Under the pieces are notes generated by a model. It had not been told where the DNA came from and searched no databases. It saw only the letters and a program-made list of their open reading frames with translations. Positions 9,516 through 18,657 of a DNA stretch of 64,000 nucleotides are shown here, one piece after another. The stretch's first letter is position 1, and each line of letters begins with the position of its first letter. The translations under genes were made by a program, and so were the position numbers. This DNA is from CBDAUN01 sp965214875 (GTDB taxonomy: Bacteria; Pseudomonadota; Gammaproteobacteria; Arenicellales; JAJDZL01), in the NCBI GenBank assembly GCA_965214875.1, contig OZ243980.1:1240001-1304000 (forward strand), in the 5' to 3' direction.

Positions 9516-10339
9516 AAATCGCAGGCAAGCCGGCAAGCAATGATCAGCCGTTTTTCTTGATTGCCGGTCCATGCGTGATCGAGTCTGAAGCATTTGCTAT
9601 CGACACGGCATCGCAGATCAAGGAAATATGCGCTCGACTTGAAATCCCGTTTGTCTACAAGTCCTCCTACGACAAGGCGAATCGGACTTCAATCGATTCG
9701 TATCGCGGTCCTGGAATCGAGCAAGGGCTGGAAATTCTCGCAAAAGTTGGCGCATCGGTGGGTGTGCCTGTTCTGACTGATGTTCATTCGCCCGAGCAAG
9801 CCAAGCAGGCTGCAAAATATGTCGACATCTTGCAGACGCCCGCTTTCCTTTGCCGTCAGACTGACCTGATTCAGGCAGCGGCGGCAACCGGCAAGATCGT
9901 CAATATCAAAAAAGCGCAGTTTCTATCGCCGCATGAAATGACTCATGTCGTCGATAAGGCGGTCAGGGCAGGTGGCGAGGATGCTATTCTGGTTTGCGAG
10001 CGAGGTTCGAGTTATGGCTGGAATAATCTGGTGGTCGATATGCGTTCGTTGGCCATTATGCGCGATACAGGATGCCCTGTCGTCTACGACGCAACCCATT
10101 CAGTTCAATTGCCGGGCGGAAACAATGGCGCATCAGGCGGCCAAAGGGAGTTCATTCCGACTTTGTCCCGAGCGGCGACGGCTTGCGGGATTGCAGGGCT
10201 TTTTGTGGAAACGCATCCAGACCCCGACAACGCTCCAAGCGATGGTCCGAATGCTTGGCCACTGCGAAAGCTAGAGGCTCTTTTGTATGACTTGCGTGAG
10301 ATTGATCGTGCCGTGAAAGATCGGGTTCAAATTATTTAA
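9512..10339 (+). CDS. kdsA: 3-deoxy-8-phosphooctulonate synthase (KDO8P synthase)
   Basis: Condenses phosphoenolpyruvate with arabinose 5-phosphate to give KDO-8-phosphate, the precursor of the LPS inner core. The product has 275 residues. Recognisable segments are LIAGPCVIES near residue 12, NIKKAQFLSPHEM near residue 132 and GGNNGASGGQREF near residue 203. The start must be TTG at 9512, because the family's conserved N-terminus begins about ten residues later and no in-frame ATG or GTG is available. It overlaps pyrG by TTGA. eno follows after nine bases, so pyrG-kdsA-eno is a tight operon. Confidence 0.96.
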   Translation: MKIAGKPASNDQPFFLIAGPCVIESEAFAIDTASQIKEICARLEIPFVYKSSYDKANRTSIDSYRGPGIEQGLEILAKVGASVGVPVLTDVHSPEQAKQAAKYVDILQTPAFLCRQTDLIQAAAATGKIVNIKKAQFLSPHEMTHVVDKAVRAGGEDAILVCERGSSYGWNNLVVDMRSLAIMRDTGCPVVYDATHSVQLPGGNNGASGGQREFIPTLSRAATACGIAGLFVETHPDPDNAPSDGPNAWPLRKLEALLYDLREIDRAVKDRVQII

Positions 10340-10348
10340 GAGGATTTT

Positions 10349-11635
10349 ATGGCAAAGCTACCGGTGATTAAGTCTGTTCGCGGGCTCGAAGTGCTCGACT
10401 CTCGCGGCAATCCGACGGTCGAAGCGCAGGTCGTACTCGACGATGGCACCATCGGTCGAGGAATAGCCCCATCTGGCGCCTCGACAGGTAGCCGTGAAGC
10501 GGTTGAGCTTAGAGATGACGATGGTTCGCGCTATCTGCGAAAAGGCGTTCTCGGCGCTGTGCAAAATATCAATGAAGCGATCGGCAAGGCTTTGACAGGC
10601 ATATCGCCCTTTGATCAGAGCGAAGTGGATTCGATCATGGTTGATTTGGATGGTAGCAAAAACAAGCAGCGCCTCGGGGCTAATGCAATTATTGCCGTTT
10701 CATTGGCAACTTGCAAAGCGGCTGCCCGGTCGAAGGGCCTTGAGCTATACGAGTATCTGGATGATTCAAGCGGGCTGATGTTGCCGCGACCGTTTCTGAA
10801 TATTTTCAATGGCGGTGCGCATGCGAACAACAATATCGATTTTCAGGAGTTTATGATTGTGCCGGTTGCTTCCGATCAGTTTTGCGAGGCATTGCGTCAA
10901 TCGGTTGAAGTCTACCATCACTTGAAAAAACTCTTGAACCAGCGCGGATTTAGCACAACGGTTGGTGATGAAGGCGGATTTGCCCCTGATATGGAAGGAA
11001 ATGCACAGGCGCTCGATTTCATTATGGAGGCGATTCAATCGGCGGGTTACACTCCTGGCGAAGACATTGCCATCGCTTTGGATGTGGCGAGTTCGGAATT
11101 TTTCGAAGATGGTTGCTACAGGCTCAAAGCAGAGGGCTTGAATATGGATGCCGCAGGGTTTGCCGATTATCTGCAGAGCCTGCTTGAGCGCTTTCCGATT
11201 ATTTCTATTGAAGACGGGATGGCAGAGCAGGACTGGGACGGGTGGAAAATCCTAACCAGCCAAGTTGGTGAAAAAGTTCAGCTGATCGGCGATGATCTAT
11301 TTGTTACCAACCCGTCAATTCTTAAGCGCGGAATCGAGTGGGGGGTTGCAAATTCAATCCTGATCAAGATCAACCAGATTGGAACGCTGACCGAAACGTT
11401 GCAAGCAATCAGAGTGGCAAAGGAAGCCGGCTACCGCACCATGGTTTCCCATCGCTCAGGGGAAACCGAGGATACTTCAATCGTTGATCTCGCTGTAGCG
11501 GTCAGTGCCGGGCAAATCAAGACTGGCGCGCCATGCCGTACAGATCGAGTTGCGAAGTACAATCGGCTTTTGAGAATCGAGCAGCGCTTGGGCAGTAGCG
11601 GCGCGGGCTCTATGGATTCATTTGAAATTCAATGA
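10349..11635 (+). CDS. eno: enolase
   Basis: Interconverts 2-phosphoglycerate and phosphoenolpyruvate in glycolysis; also a scaffold of the RNA degradosome in many Gammaproteobacteria. The product has 428 residues, full length. SGASTGSREAVELRD near residue 40, the Mg-binding SIEDGMAEQDWDGW near residue 288 and SHRSGETEDT near residue 368 are the expected active-site segments. The start ATG 10349 has AGAGGA just upstream. Third gene of the pyrG-kdsA-eno group. Confidence 0.98.
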   Translation: MAKLPVIKSVRGLEVLDSRGNPTVEAQVVLDDGTIGRGIAPSGASTGSREAVELRDDDGSRYLRKGVLGAVQNINEAIGKALTGISPFDQSEVDSIMVDLDGSKNKQRLGANAIIAVSLATCKAAARSKGLELYEYLDDSSGLMLPRPFLNIFNGGAHANNNIDFQEFMIVPVASDQFCEALRQSVEVYHHLKKLLNQRGFSTTVGDEGGFAPDMEGNAQALDFIMEAIQSAGYTPGEDIAIALDVASSEFFEDGCYRLKAEGLNMDAAGFADYLQSLLERFPIISIEDGMAEQDWDGWKILTSQVGEKVQLIGDDLFVTNPSILKRGIEWGVANSILIKINQIGTLTETLQAIRVAKEAGYRTMVSHRSGETEDTSIVDLAVAVSAGQIKTGAPCRTDRVAKYNRLLRIEQRLGSSGAGSMDSFEIQ

Positions 11636-11675
11636 ATCGAACGATTAATTATTTACGTAATACAATAAATTAGTT

Positions 11676-11981
11676 ATGACAGTTAAAGCAAAATGGAGAC
11701 TTGCAGCAGTCGTATTTGCGGTGGCGGCGATCTATTTGCAGTGGACCCTTTGGTTTGGCGATAAATCGCTGGTCACCCTGTCGCAGACCAGAGCCGCCTT
11801 AACCGTCGAGCAAAGCGAGAACGAGCGGCGAAAGACGCAAAACGATGATTTGGCTGCTGAAATAAACGACCTCAAGTTTGGAGAGGAGGCCATGGAGGAG
11901 CGTGCCCGAATGGAACTCGGACTCGTCAAAGAAGGCGAAACGTTCTACAAGATTATCGACCCTGCGATAGATCGGAAATAG
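11676..11981 (+). CDS. ftsB: cell division protein FtsB
   Basis: Small bitopic divisome protein that forms a complex with FtsL and FtsQ in the inner membrane. The product has 101 residues: a short cytoplasmic N-terminus, one transmembrane helix (about 8-25), a periplasmic coiled coil (about 30-75, with ERRKTQNDDLAAEINDLK) and a C-terminal tail with ARMELGLVKEGETFYKII, the FtsB/DivIC signature. Its position right after eno is the standard gammaproteobacterial order. ispD, often next, is absent; ygfZ follows on the opposite strand. Confidence 0.93.
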   Translation: MTVKAKWRLAAVVFAVAAIYLQWTLWFGDKSLVTLSQTRAALTVEQSENERRKTQNDDLAAEINDLKFGEEAMEERARMELGLVKEGETFYKIIDPAIDRK

Positions 11982-11991
11982 CGCATTGGGA

Positions 11992-12921
11992 TTATGTGAT
12001 CTCGGGCAGAGCGTAGGGCAGTCCATCCGGCAAAATTGTCAATGCGGCCGAATCCTCCAGTGAAAGTTTGTCGTGGCCGATAAAGCGCAACGGTATCGAA
12101 GCGAGCACTTCATGCGCCGTCCCATCCGGTCCAGGGGCGGAGTTCACGATTGTTCCTCGCTGACTACCGACGATTTCAACGCTGTTGACCGACATGCCGG
12201 GCGTGGGCGCATGATCACCGTAAACGATGCCCCGAACTGTTCGCCGGTTGGTTTTGCCGCGGTAATGCAGACGGGCGAGAATTTCCTGTCCTGGAAAGCA
12301 CCCTTTGGAAAAGCTGACCGCATCGATCAAATCAAGGTTGATCGCCTGCGCGGTGAAAGTTTCCGCTGTTTCGGATTCAACGAGCGGGATGCCCGCACGA
12401 ATATCACACAATTCCCAATGTCTTGTGCGGTCAGGTGCCGGATCCAACTCCTGTAGGCGCTCTTTTGGTCCTATGATTATCGTGCGGGGCGGGGTGCCGG
12501 GTAGTCTAAAGAGAGTCAATGGACCGATCGAAGCAAGGTCGCCGGCAGTTTGCGGAGCGGACTTGATGCCAAGCTTATCCATTGCCGCGGCGATAGGCTC
12601 GGCTATGATGCCGACGATTCCGAGGTCGCTGGCGATTTCAATATTCACATCACTTCGCATCACATACATTTTCAAACGATTCGCGAATGCTTCGGCGACA
12701 CTCGAAGAAGCGGCAAGTAAAAACCCGGGGTCGTGGCGCAACACAAGAAAGTTGGCTAGCACACGTCCAGTCGGAGTAAGATATGCACTAAGACAAAAGC
12801 GGCTCGAACTGGCGAGTCCTACATCGTTAGTAATTTGGCGCTGGAGGAATGACTCGCACTCTGAACCGGTAACGTGAATCAGTCCATAATGTTCAATTCG
12901 CAATATCGATTCAAATTTCAT
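11992..12921 (-). CDS. ygfZ: folate-binding tRNA-modifying protein YgfZ
   Basis: Folate-binding protein of the GcvT/COG0354 family that supports assembly or repair of some Fe-S enzymes. The product has 309 residues. The family motif KGCFPGQEILAR, with its conserved cysteine, lies near residue 203, and the N-terminal half (residues 1-120) has the aminomethyltransferase-like fold with LLAASSSVAEAFANRL. It is convergent with ftsB and divergent from the succinate dehydrogenase cluster, whose Fe-S subunit it may help mature (inference). The start is ATG 12921. Confidence 0.93.
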   Translation of the reverse strand: MKFESILRIEHYGLIHVTGSECESFLQRQITNDVGLASSSRFCLSAYLTPTGRVLANFLVLRHDPGFLLAASSSVAEAFANRLKMYVMRSDVNIEIASDLGIVGIIAEPIAAAMDKLGIKSAPQTAGDLASIGPLTLFRLPGTPPRTIIIGPKERLQELDPAPDRTRHWELCDIRAGIPLVESETAETFTAQAINLDLIDAVSFSKGCFPGQEILARLHYRGKTNRRTVRGIVYGDHAPTPGMSVNSVEIVGSQRGTIVNSAPGPDGTAHEVLASIPLRFIGHDKLSLEDSAALTILPDGLPYALPEIT

Positions 12922-12939
12922 ATTTGGCCTGCAACAAAA

Positions 12940-12950
12940 GTGATGATCAC
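12940..12950. promoter_or_regulatory. short palindrome in divergent ygfZ/sdh region
   Basis: GTGATGATCAC is a perfect dyad (GTGAT-G-ATCAC) in the 47-base gap between ygfZ and the DUF1674 gene. Such dyads can be regulator sites, but it is short and could be chance. Confidence 0.2.
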
Positions 12951-12968
12951 AATTCGCTCAGTTATTAG

Positions 12969-13151
12969 ATGGTAGCCGATGCAGACAAAATAAAGTGCGG
13001 CAACGCTGCGGACGTAAAGGCGCCCCGCGTTGCAAGCGATGGGCAAAAGCCGCCTGCGCTCGAGAATCAATCTGGTCAAATTCAAAAGCCAATGCCGAAT
13101 CCGACTCGCTACGGTGACTGGGAAAAAGGCGGCAGATGCATTGATTTTTGA
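12969..13151 (+). CDS. DUF1674 protein, succinate dehydrogenase assembly factor 4-like
   Basis: Small protein of 60 residues with the DUF1674 C-terminal signature NPTRYGDWEKGGRCIDF. In eukaryotes this family (SDHAF4/Sdh8) binds the flavinated SdhA subunit and promotes SdhA-SdhB assembly; bacterial members are typical of Alphaproteobacteria. It lies immediately upstream of sdhC in the same direction, which supports that role. The N-terminal 40 residues are low-complexity and charged, as usual for the family. The start is ATG 12969. Only the C-terminal motif is diagnostic. Confidence 0.75.
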   Translation: MVADADKIKCGNAADVKAPRVASDGQKPPALENQSGQIQKPMPNPTRYGDWEKGGRCIDF

Positions 13152-13216
13152 TTCATTTTTCGCATGAAGCCGTTATTCAGATATAAGGATTGGATTATAA
13201 ACCTCTTGATCTAGCG

Positions 13217-13606
13217 ATGAACCAGCATCCCCGCCCACTTTCCCCGCATATTCAGATCTATCGGCGTCAGCTCACATCAGTGCTTTCGATACTTCATCGG
13301 ATGACTGGAATCGTGCTTGCTGGCGGCGCCGTGCTGATTGCGGTTTGGCTTAGCACCGTCGCGTATGAACGCGAGATGTTTGTAGTATTGCATGGCCTTT
13401 TGTCGAGCGGCGTGGGCAGGGCCTTTCTTTTCCTGTGGACGCTTGCGACTTTCTACCACCTGTGCAACGGAATTCGGCATCTGTTTTGGGATAGCGGGCG
13501 AGGGTTCGCGCTGCACCAGGTATATCGCAGCGGCTGGGCTGTGGTTATAGCAGCCCTGGCGCTGACGGCTTCCGTTTGGGTCGTCGGATACGCAGTTTGC
13601 GAGTAG
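13217..13606 (+). CDS. sdhC: succinate dehydrogenase cytochrome b556 subunit
   Basis: Membrane anchor subunit that binds heme b and ubiquinone in complex II. It has about 129 residues, three transmembrane helices, the N-terminal family motif RPLSPHIQIYRRQLTSVLSI, and a heme-ligand histidine in FYHLCNGIRHLFWD. I prefer ATG 13217, because the family starts a few residues before RPLSPH. A TTG at 13190 in the same frame would add nine residues; AAGGA at 13185-13189 touches it directly, so it cannot serve that codon well. First gene of sdhCDAB. Confidence 0.93.
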   Translation: MNQHPRPLSPHIQIYRRQLTSVLSILHRMTGIVLAGGAVLIAVWLSTVAYEREMFVVLHGLLSSGVGRAFLFLWTLATFYHLCNGIRHLFWDSGRGFALHQVYRSGWAVVIAALALTASVWVVGYAVCE

Positions 13607-13613
13607 GCTTGTA

Positions 13614-13991
13614 ATGGCGAGCTTCCGGTCACCTTTAGCGCGCGTAGCAGGACTCGGTTCTGCCAAGCAGGGGTCTGCGCACTGGTGGTGGCAGCGCATC
13701 ACCGCAGTCGCGCTGGTGCCGCTGACACTGTGGTTCACCTTTTCCCTGGCATCCATGTCAGGCGCATGCTTTCTTGACGTATACGCATGGCTGGCATCGC
13801 CGTGGGTAGCGACCTTGCTGATCGCATTCATCGTGGCGATGTTCTACCACCTGCAACTCGGCTTGCAGGTGGTTGTCGAAGATTATGTGCACCACGAAGG
13901 CATCAAGATTGCCTGCATTCTTTGCACAAAATTCATTTCAGTTGTTCTTGCGATATTGAGCATTATTTCAATTCTTCAACTCGCGCTTTAA
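13614..13991 (+). CDS. sdhD: succinate dehydrogenase hydrophobic membrane anchor subunit
   Basis: Second membrane anchor of complex II. The product has 125 residues with three transmembrane helices (about 28-48, 60-80, 95-120). The conserved SAHWWWQRITAVAL near residue 21 and FYHLQLGLQVVVEDYVHHE near residue 78 match SdhD; the histidines line the heme and quinone sites. It starts eight bases after sdhC and ends nine bases before sdhA. Confidence 0.95.
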   Translation: MASFRSPLARVAGLGSAKQGSAHWWWQRITAVALVPLTLWFTFSLASMSGACFLDVYAWLASPWVATLLIAFIVAMFYHLQLGLQVVVEDYVHHEGIKIACILCTKFISVVLAILSIISILQLAL

Positions 13992-14000
13992 GGTCTTTTC

Positions 14001-15791
14001 ATGTCGATCAGTTCATACGAAGTCATTGATCATTCGTACGATGTTGTCGTTGTCGGCGCCGGCGGCGCCGGCTTGCGCGCTGCGTTTGGCGTGGCCGCTT
14101 CGGGCCTGACCACGGCATGCATTACCAAAGTGTTTCCGACTCGCAGCCACACGGTTGCCGCGCAGGGCGGGATAAGCGCCGCGATGGGCAACATGAATGA
14201 AGACGATTGGCGGTGGCACATGTACGACACGGTCAAAGGATCGGACTGGCTGGGCGATCAGGATGCGATCGAATTCATGTGCCGCGAGGCACCGAATGCT
14301 GTTGTCGAGCTGGAACATTATGGAGTGCCGTTTTCGCGCACAGAAGATGGCCGCATCTATCAGCGCGCCTTCGGCGGGATGACGACCCACTTCGGTGAAG
14401 GGCAAGCGATGCGGACCTGTGCGGCTGCCGACAGGACTGGCCATGCCATTTTGCATGCGCTGTATCAGCAAGCGGTCAAGAACAAGGCGGAATTCTACAT
14501 CGAGTATTTCGCGCTTGATCTACTGATGAGCGATGGCGAGTGCCGGGGCGTTATGGCATGGTGCATGGAAGATGGCACTTTGCACCGGTTTCAGGCGAAA
14601 GTGGTCATACTGGCGACAGGCGGCTATGGCCGTGCCTACTTTTCTTGCACATCTGCGCATACCTGCACCGGCGATGGAAATGCGATGGCGCTTCGCGCCG
14701 GCTTGGCGCTTCAGGATATGGAGTTTGTTCAATTCCATCCGACAGGCATCTACGGCTCGGGCTGCCTGATCACAGAAGGCGCCCGCGGAGAGGGCGGCTA
14801 TTTGACCAATGCCGATGGCGAACGGTTCATGGAGCGATACGCTCCGAATGCTAAGGACTTGGCTTCGAGAGATGTCGTAAGCAGATCGATGACGATGGAG
14901 ATTCAGGCCGGCAGGGGCGTTGGGTCAGATGCCGATCACATCCATCTGCATTTGGAGCATCTGGGGCCTGAGGTGTTGCAGGAGCGGTTGCCGGGAATTT
15001 CCGAGACAGCCAAGATTTTCGCTGGTGTCGATGTTACCAGAACACCGATACCGGTGATCCCGACAGTGCATTACAACATGGGCGGGATTCCGACCAATTA
15101 TCGCGGCGTAGTGCTCACAGGCAAAAATGGAAGCAAAGATGAGTGCGTTCGCGGCTTGATGGCTATCGGTGAAACAGCTTGTGTTTCAGTGCATGGCGCA
15201 AATCGGCTTGGGTCTAATTCGTTGCTGGATCTGGTCGTATTCGGAGACGCGGCCGCCAAGCAGGCAACGCGGCTTGTCCGAGACGATGAGTCCAAGCGCT
15301 CGCTGCCGCGGTTCATTCATGATGAATGCATTGATCATTTTGATCGGCTGCGCCATTGCTCAGGTCCAGTCAGGACGGCGCACCTCCGCGATAAAATGCA
15401 GCGCGTGATGCAGCGCTATTGCGCTGTGTTTCGGACAGGCGAAACGCTGAACGAGGGCATCGAGGGCTTGCGCGAAGTGTGGGCAGAGCTGAAGGACATC
15501 GGCATTGAAGATCGTTCGATGATCTGGAATACCGATTTGATCGAGACGCTGGAACTGGATAATTTGGTGCGTCAGGCAGTTGTAACTGCCCATTCGGCGG
15601 TCAATCGAACGGAAAGCAGGGGAGCGCATGCTCGGGATGACTATCCGGATCGCGATGACGAGAACTGGATGAAGCATACGCTGGCATGGCTGGACAGCGA
15701 TGGCAAGACGACGCTGGACTACCGCCCCGTAAATATGTATACATTGACTGACGATGTCGATGTTATTGCACCGAAAGCCAGAGTCTACTAA
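14001..15791 (+). CDS. sdhA: succinate dehydrogenase flavoprotein subunit
   Basis: Oxidises succinate to fumarate with covalently bound FAD; on the cytoplasmic face of complex II. The product has 596 residues. VVVGAGGAGLRAAFG near residue 15 is the FAD dinucleotide fold, and the SHTVAAQGGISAAMGN stretch near residue 47 contains the histidine that carries FAD. The capping and catalytic segments (FHPTGIYGSGCLITEGARGE) and the C-terminal domain are complete. SdhE, encoded just after sdhB, would be expected to flavinylate it. Confidence 0.97.
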   Translation: MSISSYEVIDHSYDVVVVGAGGAGLRAAFGVAASGLTTACITKVFPTRSHTVAAQGGISAAMGNMNEDDWRWHMYDTVKGSDWLGDQDAIEFMCREAPNAVVELEHYGVPFSRTEDGRIYQRAFGGMTTHFGEGQAMRTCAAADRTGHAILHALYQQAVKNKAEFYIEYFALDLLMSDGECRGVMAWCMEDGTLHRFQAKVVILATGGYGRAYFSCTSAHTCTGDGNAMALRAGLALQDMEFVQFHPTGIYGSGCLITEGARGEGGYLTNADGERFMERYAPNAKDLASRDVVSRSMTMEIQAGRGVGSDADHIHLHLEHLGPEVLQERLPGISETAKIFAGVDVTRTPIPVIPTVHYNMGGIPTNYRGVVLTGKNGSKDECVRGLMAIGETACVSVHGANRLGSNSLLDLVVFGDAAAKQATRLVRDDESKRSLPRFIHDECIDHFDRLRHCSGPVRTAHLRDKMQRVMQRYCAVFRTGETLNEGIEGLREVWAELKDIGIEDRSMIWNTDLIETLELDNLVRQAVVTAHSAVNRTESRGAHARDDYPDRDDENWMKHTLAWLDSDGKTTLDYRPVNMYTLTDDVDVIAPKARVY

Positions 15792-15805
15792 AAGCAGGTT
15801 TGCGT

Positions 15806-16582
15806 ATGGCCAAGATAAGATTGCCGAAAAACTCGAGGATTCGCAAGGGACGGAATTTTCCGTCTGAGTCATCAGGTAGAAACAAAAAGACATTCCAGAT
15901 TTACCGCTGGAATCCAGAATCGGGCGAATCGCCTAGTACCGACAGCTACGAACTCGACCTTGACCAATGCGGCCCGATGGTGCTAGATGCCCTGATCAAG
16001 ATTAAAAACGAAGTGGACTCGACCTTGACCTTCCGCAGGTCGTGTCGCGAAGGAATTTGCGGTTCTTGCGCCATGAACATTGATGGCACCAACACCTTGG
16101 CTTGCATCAAGCCGATCGAGGATGTTTCGGGCACGGTGAACATCTACCCGTTGCCGCATATGGAAGTTGTCAAAGATCTGGTGCCGAACCTGACGCATTT
16201 CTATGCCCAGTATGCCTCCATAAAACCATGGTTGCAAACCAATTCGCCGTTGCCGGACCGCGAGACTCGCCAATCTGTTGAAGAGCGTGCTCGGCTTGAC
16301 GGACTTTATGAATGCATTCTGTGCGCGTGTTGCTCGACCAGCTGCCCGAGCTATTGGTGGAACAGCGACCGCTACTTGGGGCCCGCGATCTTGCTTCAGG
16401 CTTATAGGTGGATAGCTGACAGCCGCGATGAAGCGATCGGCGATCGGCTAGACGAGCTTGAAGATCCGTTTCGACTTTATCGCTGCCATACCATTATGAA
16501 TTGCACGAACACATGCCCGAAGCATCTCAATCCAGGCAAGGCGATCGCCGAGATCAAAATGCTGCTTGCCTCCCGACATTGA
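15806..16582 (+). CDS. sdhB: succinate dehydrogenase iron-sulfur subunit
   Basis: Passes electrons from FAD to quinone through three Fe-S clusters. The product has about 258 residues. CREGICGSCAMNIDG near residue 80 binds the 2Fe-2S cluster; CILCACCSTSCPSYWWN and CHTIMNCTNTCPKHLNP supply ligands for the 4Fe-4S and 3Fe-4S clusters. ATG 15806 is preferred, seven bases after AGCAGG at 15793-15798; a TTG two codons earlier is possible. The N-terminus has about 20 extra basic residues. The stop overlaps the probable TTG start of sdhE as TTGA. Confidence 0.96.
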   Translation: MAKIRLPKNSRIRKGRNFPSESSGRNKKTFQIYRWNPESGESPSTDSYELDLDQCGPMVLDALIKIKNEVDSTLTFRRSCREGICGSCAMNIDGTNTLACIKPIEDVSGTVNIYPLPHMEVVKDLVPNLTHFYAQYASIKPWLQTNSPLPDRETRQSVEERARLDGLYECILCACCSTSCPSYWWNSDRYLGPAILLQAYRWIADSRDEAIGDRLDELEDPFRLYRCHTIMNCTNTCPKHLNPGKAIAEIKMLLASRH

Positions 16583-16851
16583 CGTGCAGCCGCCGCGTTT
16601 CCCGCAATCGGCTAATTTGGCGGTGTCGTCAAGGAACGCGCGAACTAGACACGTTGCTTTTGCGATTTATCGAGCGGAATTACGAACTGTTATCGCGAGA
16701 AGAGATCATTGCGTTTAGCGAACTGATCGAGTGCGGCCACGATGAATTGAATCTGTGGGTGCTGGACAATGTGATGCCGCCAGACGAGCGGTATGAGAAG
16801 ATGATTGATCGCATCAAGCGAGACTATGAAGTCGGACGATGTGATCTTTGA
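16579..16851 (+). CDS. sdhE: FAD assembly factor SdhE
   Basis: Small helical protein (about 90 residues) that promotes covalent flavinylation of SdhA. RQGTRELD near residue 17 corresponds to the family RGxxE motif, and the helical-bundle segment LSREEIIAFSELIECGHDEL follows. I place the start at TTG 16579, overlapping the sdhB stop as TTGA, because family length is about 88 and upstream in-frame starts lie deep inside sdhB. Directly after sdhB, it fits a co-translated assembly factor. Confidence 0.88.
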   Translation: MTCSRRVSRNRLIWRCRQGTRELDTLLLRFIERNYELLSREEIIAFSELIECGHDELNLWVLDNVMPPDERYEKMIDRIKRDYEVGRCDL

Positions 16852-16963
16852 GCTGGATGATCTTGCCAGCGATTTGTTTTGCAAGGATGATTTGGTTGAT
16901 TCATAGGGTGGAAGTTGCGCTTTGGCAATCTTTAACTGTTGTTGTGCGACGGATATTGCGATA

Positions 16964-18610
16964 ATGGCTATAAAAAACGGAGACCGCCCGCGCGGACAGC
17001 AGCTGATCGAGCTGCCGCAGTTCAACAAGGGTACCGCGTTTACTAGGCGGGAGCGCATCGAAAATGGCTTGCTTGGTCTGTTGCCGTATCACGAAGAGTC
17101 TCTTGAACTTCAAGTCGAGCGCGCGTACAGGGCCTTCGGAGCGAAACCGAATGACCTTGAAAAGCATATCTATCTGAGGCAAGTTCAAGACTTGAACGAA
17201 ACGCTGTTCTACAGCTTGGTGATCAAGTATGCCGCGGAGATGATTCCCATCATCTACACGCCCACTGTCGGCGATGCCTGCCGTCTTTTTTCGGAAATCT
17301 ACCGCAAGCCCCGCGGTTTATTCATCAGCTATCCTGAGCGCGAGCATATAGACTCGATCCTTGGAAACGTATCCAACGAATCTGTTGAAATTGTTGTGGT
17401 GACCGACAGCGAATCAATTCTGGGCATTGGTGACCAGGGAGTCGGTGGCATGGGGATTCCTATTGGCAAGCTATCCTTGTATACGGCGCTTGGCGGTATC
17501 GACCCCAACGTGTGCCTGCCGATTCTGCTGGACGTTGGAACCAATAATCAAGAATTGTTGCAAGATCCGCTATATGTCGGCTGGCAGCACGATCGCGTTC
17601 GAGGTAAGGAATACGATGACTTTATCGATTTGGTGCTGATGTCGTTGCACAAGAAGTGGCCCAATGCTGTCGTGCAGTTTGAAGATTTTGGACCCTCTAA
17701 CGCCACTCGGCTGCTTGAAGCATACATTGACCAGCTTTGCTGCTTCAATGACGACATTCAAGGCACCGCAGCGGTTACGGTAGGCAGCCTGATGTCCGGC
17801 TGCTCTACGGCTGGCAAGAAGTTGCAGGATTGCAAGATTGTCATAGTCGGGGCAGGTTCTGCAGGTTGCGGAATCGCCCGCGGATGCACACGAATGATGG
17901 AGGCCGACGGCCTTTCGCCTGGTCTTGCATCGCGTTCCGTCTATCTGGTTGACCGCGATGGATTGTTGCGCGAGGACTCGCCTTCCGTGCAACCCTATCA
18001 GCGACCATTCGTGCGCAGCGTTTCGGAATTTTCGGACTGGAAAGGCGGCATGGATCTGATTGATGTAATCAGGAACGTTGCTCCCGACATACTCATCGGG
18101 GTTTCTGGACAGTCTGGACTGTTTACCCGAGAGGCGGTTCTCGCCATGGATTCTCGTACCACGCGGCCGATAATTTTTCCGCTTTCGAACCCGACAGTTC
18201 GGGCTGAGGCAACTCCGGCGAACATAATCTACTGGACTGATGGCCGCGCTTTAGTTGCAACTGGAAGCCCGTTTGCGCCAGTCACCTATGGCGGTGTCTG
18301 CTACAACATTGCTCAGTGCAATAACGCCTATGCTTTTCCTGGAATCGGACTCGGCTTAACGGCGGTGCATGCACGGCGCGTAACAAACGAAATGCTGACG
18401 GCTGTTGCTCGGGTCATTGGGGATTCGAGCGGAGGAAGTTTGCAAATTGGCGATTCACTTTTGCCCGAATTGGATGGTATCCGGTCATTGAGCCGGAGTA
18501 TTGCGATCGAAGTCGCGCGTATTGCGGTGGATCGGGGGCTTGGCGTTGTGCCGGATGGGCAGAGTGTCGAAAGCTTGGTTGACGCTAAGGCTTGGCTTCC
18601 GGGTTATTGA
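16964..18610 (+). CDS. maeA: NAD-dependent malic enzyme
   Basis: Oxidatively decarboxylates malate to pyruvate, linking the TCA cycle to pyruvate. The product has about 548 residues. IYTPTVGDACRLFSEIYRKP near residue 93, the metal-binding VQFEDFGPSNATRLL and FNDDIQGTAAVTVG, and the Rossmann motif VIVGAGSAGCGIARG near residue 295 show the large (bacterial SfcA-type) malic enzyme. The coenzyme choice (NAD rather than NADP) is assigned by family only. The start is ATG 16964; a TTG at 16922 in frame would add 14 cysteine-rich residues unlike the family. Confidence 0.9.
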   Translation: MAIKNGDRPRGQQLIELPQFNKGTAFTRRERIENGLLGLLPYHEESLELQVERAYRAFGAKPNDLEKHIYLRQVQDLNETLFYSLVIKYAAEMIPIIYTPTVGDACRLFSEIYRKPRGLFISYPEREHIDSILGNVSNESVEIVVVTDSESILGIGDQGVGGMGIPIGKLSLYTALGGIDPNVCLPILLDVGTNNQELLQDPLYVGWQHDRVRGKEYDDFIDLVLMSLHKKWPNAVVQFEDFGPSNATRLLEAYIDQLCCFNDDIQGTAAVTVGSLMSGCSTAGKKLQDCKIVIVGAGSAGCGIARGCTRMMEADGLSPGLASRSVYLVDRDGLLREDSPSVQPYQRPFVRSVSEFSDWKGGMDLIDVIRNVAPDILIGVSGQSGLFTREAVLAMDSRTTRPIIFPLSNPTVRAEATPANIIYWTDGRALVATGSPFAPVTYGGVCYNIAQCNNAYAFPGIGLGLTAVHARRVTNEMLTAVARVIGDSSGGSLQIGDSLLPELDGIRSLSRSIAIEVARIAVDRGLGVVPDGQSVESLVDAKAWLPGY

Positions 18611-18657
18611 ATCGAGGGTCTCAGGTTCGCAAAAAGTTCATCGTGGGCATCTGGGTT

